This document shows, piece by piece, positions 31,762-36,814 of a DNA stretch of 36,814 nt. The translations under genes were made by a program, and so were the position numbers. Source of the DNA: an uncultured Fibrobacter sp. Its GTDB lineage: Bacteria > Fibrobacterota > Fibrobacteria > Fibrobacterales > Fibrobacteraceae. Positions within the stretch are counted from its first letter, which is position 1, and the number at the start of each line of letters is the position of its first letter. The DNA is taken from positions 1-36,814 of the forward strand of contig OMSO01000018.1 of NCBI GenBank assembly GCA_900313675.1, written 5' to 3'. The notes below the pieces were generated by a model, which did no database searches, was not told the origin of the DNA, and saw nothing but the letters and a program-made list of their open reading frames with translations.

Positions 31762-33297
31762 ATGGCAAATAAGTGTAAGCGCGGAATCCTGATTAGCAAG
31801 ACACCTTACGAGAAACGCATCGCCATCATGGAAGACGGCGAACTTGCGGAATTGGTCGTGGAAAGCGTGTCTTCTACCAGGGTCCTGGGCAATATATATA
31901 AGGGTGTCGTTCAGAAGGTGCTTCCCGCCTTGAAGGCCGCGTTTATCGATATCGGTCTGGAAAAAGCGGGGTTCCTGCACCAGGACGACGCCATGGACAG
32001 GAACGAGCTGTTGCGCCGGGAATACGGCGACGACGGCGACGAGGAAGGCGCTTCCAAGGAAATCTCCATCGACGAGATTCTCCAGGAAGGCCAGGAAATC
32101 ATGGTCCAGGTGGTGAAGGAACCTATCAGCACCAAGGGTGCCCGTCTGACGACTCATCTGAGTTTTGCAGGCCGGTTCCTGGTGTGCATGCCGGGTACCA
32201 ACTTCGTGGGCGTGTCCAAGCGTGAGCGTGACCATGCCAAGCGCCGGGAATTCCAGAAGGTGGTCCGCCGCCTGAAGGCCCGCGACGTGGGCTATATCGT
32301 GCGCACCAACGGGCTGAACGAGTCCGAATTCGAAATCCAGAAGCAGATGCGTGAACTGGAGAGCAAGTGGGAACAGACGAAGTACAACTTCGAGACCATG
32401 CCCGCCGAGACCTGCATCTACGAGGAATCGGATTCTATCGAGCAGACGGTCCGCGAATACTTTGGCGAGAACACGGACTACGTGTACATTGACAATCGGG
32501 ACGAATATTTTGCCCTTCGCGACTACCTGAAGGTGCTGTCTCCGGACAAGCTGGACAAGGTGAAGCTCTGGAGCAGTAACGAGAGCCTGTTCGAGTACTT
32601 CAAGATTGAAAACGATTACGCCCGCTCCCTGCAGCGCCAGGTGCCGCTCCCCCGCGGAGGAAACCTGGTCATCGAGCAGACCGAGGCCCTGGTGTCCATC
32701 GACGTGAACACCGGTCCCAAGGTCCACGGCAAGGACCAGAGCAAGATCATCCTCGAGACCAACATCGACGCCTGCCACGAGATTGCAAAGCAGCTCCGGC
32801 TCCGCGATGTGGGCGGTCTTATCATCATCGACTTTATCGATATGGAGACCGACGAGGACCGCGAAAAGGTTTACCAGGAATTCCGCAAGGCGATCCGCCG
32901 GGACAAGGCGCCTATCAGCCCCGCTCCCATTAGCCAGTTCGGCCTGATGGAAGTGACCCGCAAGCGCGTGCGCATGAACCTGATGACCGAGAAGACGGAA
33001 ATCTGCCCGGTGTGCCACGGCGGTGGCCGCATTGCCACGCTGGAATCTACCTTGGGCATGATCGACCGCTGGATGGCCCGCGCCCACGGCAAGGGAAAAC
33101 TGAAGGAAGTGACCTTGGTGGTGAGCAGCCCCCTGGTGGACGTGTTCTGCAAGGACATGGCCCGTATGTTCCACTATCTGGAATACAAGCACAGCATGAA
33201 AATCGACCTGGTGGAAGACGAACATGCTCACGTGAACCAGTTCTGGATGTACGACAAGGCGGGCGAGGATATTACGGACCTTTACAATTTCGCGTAA
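31762..33297 (+). CDS. rng: Ribonuclease E/G family endoribonuclease (511 aa)
   Basis: It cleaves single-stranded RNA in rRNA maturation and mRNA decay. An S1-like domain (GNIYKGVVQKVLPALKAAF, FIDIGLEKAGFLH) is followed by the catalytic DNase I-like domain. The metal-binding aspartates are Asp314 (VSIDVNTG) and Asp357 (LIIIDFIDM), 43 residues apart as in E. coli RNase E. CPVCHGGGR (Cys415, Cys418) is the zinc link. There is no long C-terminal scaffold, so it is the short RNase G type. The start at 31762 has TAGGAG directly upstream. It ends at a strong terminator. Confidence 0.93.
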   Translation: MANKCKRGILISKTPYEKRIAIMEDGELAELVVESVSSTRVLGNIYKGVVQKVLPALKAAFIDIGLEKAGFLHQDDAMDRNELLRREYGDDGDEEGASKEISIDEILQEGQEIMVQVVKEPISTKGARLTTHLSFAGRFLVCMPGTNFVGVSKRERDHAKRREFQKVVRRLKARDVGYIVRTNGLNESEFEIQKQMRELESKWEQTKYNFETMPAETCIYEESDSIEQTVREYFGENTDYVYIDNRDEYFALRDYLKVLSPDKLDKVKLWSSNESLFEYFKIENDYARSLQRQVPLPRGGNLVIEQTEALVSIDVNTGPKVHGKDQSKIILETNIDACHEIAKQLRLRDVGGLIIIDFIDMETDEDREKVYQEFRKAIRRDKAPISPAPISQFGLMEVTRKRVRMNLMTEKTEICPVCHGGGRIATLESTLGMIDRWMARAHGKGKLKEVTLVVSSPLVDVFCKDMARMFHYLEYKHSMKIDLVEDEHAHVNQFWMYDKAGEDITDLYNFA

Positions 33298-33364
33298 GGT
33301 CTTTGGCGCCTGCTCGACGATTGCGTAAGTCGCCGCCGGGTGCCGCCTCGAAACTGTGAATATG

Positions 33365-33395
33365 AGCCTTGCGGCTTTGCCGCAGGGCTTTTTTT
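33365..33395 (+). terminator. Strong Rho-independent terminator after rng
   Basis: An 11-bp stem (33365-33375 with 33379-33389, one G-U pair), a 3-base TTT loop and a seven-T run (33389-33395). Confidence 0.9.
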
Positions 33396-33457
33396 ATCTT
33401 AATTTTTAGGGGTTCAATTTTAAGGGCGCCCGTTGGCGCCGAAAAACGGAGATTGTT

Positions 33458-34852
33458 ATGAATAGAGTAATTCTGGTTGCCGCTGCCGCCGCTGAGATGG
33501 CCGCGAAGGTAAAAGAAGTTGTGGACGCCGCCGCTGCCGCAGGCGTCAAGACCGCCGTGTATAAGCCCTGCGCAAATGGTGCCGAGGCGGCGGCGGAACT
33601 GAAGGAACACCGTTCCGCCGTGCTGATGGAGAAGATTGCCGCCGACTTCTTGCAGAAGGACTTTGCCTCTGTAGATACCGTGGTGGTGGAAGGTGCACAA
33701 GGCATGAACGACGTGCTGGCTCACAAGTTCAACGACGACCTGGCCACCGCCCTGGACGCGAAGGTCTATTGCAGTGGCGAAGATGCCGACCTGTTCTGCC
33801 CGAACCGTATAATGCATTGCCCCAAGTGCCTCGCGAAGGAATTCGCCGCCCCCGCTGCCGAGCGCAAGACCAGCCAGGCCATGTTCCGTGCGGGCTTGCT
33901 CCTGAAGGCCTCAAAGGCGAAGAAGCGCATTGTGTTGCCCGAAGGTTCTGAACCTCGTACCGTTCAGGCCGCAAAGCTGGTCATTGACCGCAAGATCGCG
34001 GTACCCGTGCTGGTGGGCAAGAAGGACGAGATTTTCAAGGTGGCCAAGGAACAGGGTGTTGAACTGCCCGCCGACATCGAGATTATTGAACCGACGGCTG
34101 AACTTGCCGAAAAGTACGTGCCCACCCTTGTGGAACTGCGCAAGTCCAAGGGCATGACCGAAGAGGCTGCCCGTGCGGCCCTCGCCGACAACGTGATGCT
34201 TGCCACCATGATGCTCAAGATGGGCGAAGTGGACGGCCTCGTTTCCGGTGCCATTCATTCTACCGCAGACACGCTCCGCCCGGCCCTGCAGGTCATCAAG
34301 TGCGCTCCCGGCGTCAAGTCCGTAAGCTCCGTGTTCTTTATGTGCATGCCCGGCAAGACCTACATCTACGGTGACTGCGCGATTAATCTGAACCCCACCG
34401 CCGAAGAGCTTGCCGGCATTGCCATGCAATGCGACGACACCGCCAAGGCCTTCGGGCTGCCCAGCCGTGTGGCTATGCTGAGCTACAGCACCATGAACAG
34501 CGGAAAGGGTCCCGACGCTGACTTGGTGCGCGAAGCCACCAAGTTGGTCAAGGAAGCCCGCCCCGAGATGCTGGTGGATGGCCCGCTGCAGTACGACGCC
34601 GCTACCGTCGAAAGTGTCGGCTCCCTGAAGGCCCCTGGAAGCTCCGTGGCCGGCAAGGCAACCGTGTTCGTGTTCCCGAGCCTTTCTGCCGGTAACATCG
34701 GCTACAAGGCCGTGCAGCGTAGCGCCCACGGCACTATCGCCATTGGTCCTATGCTCCAGGGTCTTGCCAAGCCGGTGAACGACCTCTCCCGTGGCGCCAT
34801 GGTAGAAGACATCGTTTATACGATTGCGCTGACTGCCGTTCAGGCGGGGTAA
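33458..34852 (+). CDS. pta: Phosphate acetyltransferase (464 aa)
   Basis: It converts acetyl-CoA and phosphate to acetyl phosphate in acetate fermentation. The C-terminal ~320 residues are the PTA_PTB catalytic domain: [68 protein letters not shown] and [16 protein letters not shown]. An N-terminal ~140-residue part resembles the BioD/P-loop-like N-terminal domain of long Pta proteins ([11 protein letters not shown]), but it is much shorter than in E. coli (714 aa) and lacks a clear P-loop and the DRTGG domain. The ribosome binding site GGAGA precedes the ATG at 33458. No ackA is visible next to it. Confidence 0.93.
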   Translation: MNRVILVAAAAAEMAAKVKEVVDAAAAAGVKTAVYKPCANGAEAAAELKEHRSAVLMEKIAADFLQKDFASVDTVVVEGAQGMNDVLAHKFNDDLATALDAKVYCSGEDADLFCPNRIMHCPKCLAKEFAAPAAERKTSQAMFRAGLLLKASKAKKRIVLPEGSEPRTVQAAKLVIDRKIAVPVLVGKKDEIFKVAKEQGVELPADIEIIEPTAELAEKYVPTLVELRKSKGMTEEAARAALADNVMLATMMLKMGEVDGLVSGAIHSTADTLRPALQVIKCAPGVKSVSSVFFMCMPGKTYIYGDCAINLNPTAEELAGIAMQCDDTAKAFGLPSRVAMLSYSTMNSGKGPDADLVREATKLVKEARPEMLVDGPLQYDAATVESVGSLKAPGSSVAGKATVFVFPSLSAGNIGYKAVQRSAHGTIAIGPMLQGLAKPVNDLSRGAMVEDIVYTIALTAVQAG

Positions 34853-34860
34853 TGACAATA

Positions 34861-34950
34861 AGGGAGGGCAAGGCCCTCCCTAACACCCTCCCAAAATACG
34901 ACATAAACTTCGGCAAACAAAGTTTGCCTCGCGCTTACGCAAGCGTAAGC
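34861..34950. other. Array of three perfect hairpins after pta
   Basis: AGGGAGGGC/GCCCTCCCT (34861-34881), GGCAAAC/GTTTGCC (34912-34928) and GCTTACGC/GCGTAAGC (34933-34950). None has a direct T run, although TTTTT follows at 34963-34967 after the last one. The first probably acts in ending the pta transcript; the rest resemble repeated intergenic elements. Confidence 0.55.
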
Positions 34951-34997
34951 GGTCGTGGGGCGTTTTTGGCGCGACAATTACTTTATTCGTAATTAAT

Positions 34998-36365
34998 TTA
35001 TTCGTGTTTTGCAGCCGATTCTTCTGCAGCCTCTTCGCCATGATGCGCCTTCGACACGAGGCTCATGTAGATGGTACCGAGAATCGCCGCACTGAAGCTG
35101 CCCAGCAAAATGCCGAGCTTTGCAGAATCCTGACGATCACCTACATCAAAGGCAAGGCCCGCCACAAACAGCGCCATGGTAAAGCCGATACCCGCCAGCA
35201 TGCCGCCACCCCACAGAATCTTCCAGGAGTAGCTGGGCTTCTTGGAAATGCCAATCTTTACGGAGAGCAGGCTGAACAGGAAAATACCGATAGGCTTACC
35301 GAACACCAGGGCAAGAGCCACAGCGCCCATCACGGGGACTTCCACGCCGCCCAGCTTAATTTCTACGCCGGCGTTGCTCAGGGCGAACAGCGGCATGATA
35401 AAGAAGTTCACCCAGGGCACCAGGGGCTTGAACAAGCGCTCCTGCATGGAAATGCTCTCGCGGGCACCCTGCTTGAGCATGGTAAATACTTCGTATTGCT
35501 CATTACGGTCCTTCGTTTCGCCAGAAAGCTTGCCGCCAATGCTCCCGGCAAACTGGGCCAGCTTGCCCTTGGCAAGAACTGCCTTCGCAGGCACGGAAAG
35601 GCCCAGCAGCACGCCCGCGATAGTCGGGTGCACGCCGCTCTTGACAAAGAATGCCCAGACGGCAACGCCGATTACGACAAACAGTAGCATATTGCGGACC
35701 CCAATGCGGAAGAACACATTGATTAGGGCCAGCAGGGCAAAGCCCATGCCCAGGGCCGCAAAGTTGATTCCGTCACCGCTGGGGTAACCGATAGCAATCA
35801 CAAGGATGGCACCGATATCGTCGGCAATAGCGAGAGTCAAAATCATCACGCGCAAAGCATGGGGCACCTTCTTGCCGAGAATCGCCATACAGCCTACCAC
35901 GAAGGCGATATCGGTAGCCGTCGGGATTCCCCATCCGTGTCCGGCCCCTGCAGGGCAAAGGGCCAGGTAAATCAATGCAGGGAACAGCATGCCGCCCGCC
36001 GCAGCAATGATGGGCAAGCTCGCCGCCTTGGGGTCGTGCAGTTCGCCGTAGGCAATCTCCCCCTTTACCTCGAGACCGATATTGAAGAAGAAGATAGTCA
36101 TCAGCGCATCGTTAATAAACCAATGCAGGTCTGCCGCCCCCACCCAACTGCCGATGGTCAGGGCAAAAGGCAAGTGCCAAACGTGATGATAACTCTCCGG
36201 ACTCAGGTTCGCCCACAAAAGTGCCGCAACCGTCATGATGATTAGGACAATCCCGCCCGTGGTTTCCACCTTCATCAGGCGTTCCATGGGCGTGATGATT
36301 TTCCGGATAGGGGTATCCGGGAACAGATCCTCAATCTTATCGCTGCTTGTTACTTTTGCGGACAT
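34998..36365 (-). CDS. nhaA: Na+/H+ antiporter NhaA (455 aa)
   Basis: This inner-membrane antiporter exports sodium in exchange for protons. About twelve hydrophobic segments are seen. The key motif GIPTATDIAF has Asp152 and IADDIGAI has Asp182/Asp183, matching E. coli Asp133 and Asp163/164 in spacing. An extra hydrophilic N-terminus of ~30 residues and a His/Glu-rich C-terminus are present. A ~40-residue loop (SIGGKLSGETKDRNEQYE) in the second half is typical of longer NhaA forms. The gene lies 25 bases after the stop of the pyrophosphokinase-like gene on the same strand and may be co-transcribed. Confidence 0.95.
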   Translation of the reverse strand: MSAKVTSSDKIEDLFPDTPIRKIITPMERLMKVETTGGIVLIIMTVAALLWANLSPESYHHVWHLPFALTIGSWVGAADLHWFINDALMTIFFFNIGLEVKGEIAYGELHDPKAASLPIIAAAGGMLFPALIYLALCPAGAGHGWGIPTATDIAFVVGCMAILGKKVPHALRVMILTLAIADDIGAILVIAIGYPSGDGINFAALGMGFALLALINVFFRIGVRNMLLFVVIGVAVWAFFVKSGVHPTIAGVLLGLSVPAKAVLAKGKLAQFAGSIGGKLSGETKDRNEQYEVFTMLKQGARESISMQERLFKPLVPWVNFFIMPLFALSNAGVEIKLGGVEVPVMGAVALALVFGKPIGIFLFSLLSVKIGISKKPSYSWKILWGGGMLAGIGFTMALFVAGLAFDVGDRQDSAKLGILLGSFSAAILGTIYMSLVSKAHHGEEAAEESAAKHE

Positions 36366-36390
36366 AAATACCTATGAGCCGTTGAATGGA

Positions 36391-36814
36391 TTAAAAGAAC
36401 TGGGGCGGCCAACGGGGGTTCTTGGAGGACATGTCGATCTTGTAGAAGTCCTTCTCAAAACGTCCGTCGTCCAGACCGTACATCTGCATCACGTGGCGGG
36501 CAATCCACTTGCCGAGCTTCATCACGGTGAGCTTCTTGCGGAGGCGGCCCTGGCAGTCGCGGTTCATGATGTCAGGGAGAGTCGAAGTCGTGAGGATTTC
36601 GTCGATGGCCGGGCTGTTCAGCTTTTCACGGGCCTCGGGGCTCGTGTGGAAGTGGGTCACGCCGAAGCACACGCGGTTGGGATTTCCCTTCTTGATGTGT
36701 TCGCAGCACTGCACGATGGTCGTACCCGTACGCACCATGTCGTCGAACACGATCACGTCCTTGCCCTGGATTTCCTCGATGCTGATGTCGGAGAGTTCCG
36801 GGTTGAAGGTCATG
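36391..36814 (-). CDS. prs: Ribose-phosphate pyrophosphokinase-like protein, C-terminal part (5' end outside window)
   Basis: The frame is open to the window edge, so the N-terminus is missing. The PRPP-binding loop appears as DVIVFDDMVRTGTT, the signature of PRPP synthases and type I phosphoribosyltransferases. The next strand VCFGVTHFHTSPEAREKL and the following EILTTSTLPD match the C-terminal half of ribose-phosphate pyrophosphokinase, which makes PRPP for nucleotide and amino-acid synthesis. The C-terminal extension (FEKDFYKIDMSSKNPRWPPQFF in shorter blocks: KDFYKIDM, NPRWPPQFF) is longer than in E. coli Prs. A divergent paralogue is possible. Confidence 0.8.
   Translation of the reverse strand, partial: MTFNPELSDISIEEIQGKDVIVFDDMVRTGTTIVQCCEHIKKGNPNRVCFGVTHFHTSPEAREKLNSPAIDEILTTSTLPDIMNRDCQGRLRKKLTVMKLGKWIARHVMQMYGLDDGRFEKDFYKIDMSSKNPRWPPQFF

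Noticed and set aside
31669..33231. Long minus-strand open frame opposite rng
   Set aside because: Shadow of the RNase gene; no ribosome binding site or domain, and rng motifs are complete.

Overview
The window looks like a chromosome segment of a Fibrobacter species (phylum Fibrobacterota). The main reasons are several proteins with the FISUMP domain (Fibrobacter succinogenes major paralogous domain; Asp-Gly-x-x-Tyr start, W-M-A/V-E/D-N-L core, S-V-R-C end), lipoproteins with poly-serine linkers, a TIGR02147-type regulator, and a secreted GH74-like enzyme with a C-terminal tail resembling type IX secretion signals. The identification rests on recognised motifs and has not been checked by database search. 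No tRNA, rRNA, CRISPR array or complete insertion sequence was seen.

Layout. 1-852 is the 3' end of an aspartokinase gene. 965-5287 holds accessory genes: a triple Cys/His-repeat mini-protein, a large lipoprotein, thymidylate kinase, a small secreted protein with three near-identical 11-residue repeats, and a membrane-anchored FISUMP protein. 5348-7392 encodes an SLC13-type transporter and an RDD membrane protein. secA (7721-10669) is divergent from a GH74-like xyloglucanase (10821-13367), followed by rubrerythrin. 14072-16910 is a translationally coupled pair: a TIGR02147/DUF4423 regulator and a FISUMP lipoprotein.

17184-24059 is an accessory island that is visibly AT-richer in places. It is one tightly spaced + strand gene string: a small P-loop protein, a FISUMP lipoprotein, a 91-aa unknown, a ComEC-like metallo-beta-lactamase-fold hydrolase, a double-FISUMP lipoprotein, and another FISUMP lipoprotein whose second FISUMP module is split off by a run of eight G. 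Nine G would fuse the modules into one protein, so this looks like a contingency (phase-variable) locus. A second G run (ten G) lies just before the start codon of the same gene. A duplicated ~110-bp segment and gene remnants follow, then another lipoprotein.

24134-36814 returns to core genes: an Rpn-like nuclease, ttcA, dnaN with a 50-aa membrane protein directly upstream, a coiled-coil protein overlapping an M23-family peptidase-like protein, a HAD phosphatase-like protein, a LamG-domain secreted protein, a HigBA-like toxin-antitoxin pair, RNase E/G, phosphate acetyltransferase, NhaA and the 3' part of a ribose-phosphate pyrophosphokinase-like gene.

Many intergenic gaps carry degenerate non-coding repeats of a few recurring types (CCTAACCCCTAG-like tracts, GAGGTTCGAGGC-like tracts, and GTCATCCT...GGATCC units). 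Several genes have recognisable promoters of the form TTGAcA-N16-18-TATATT.
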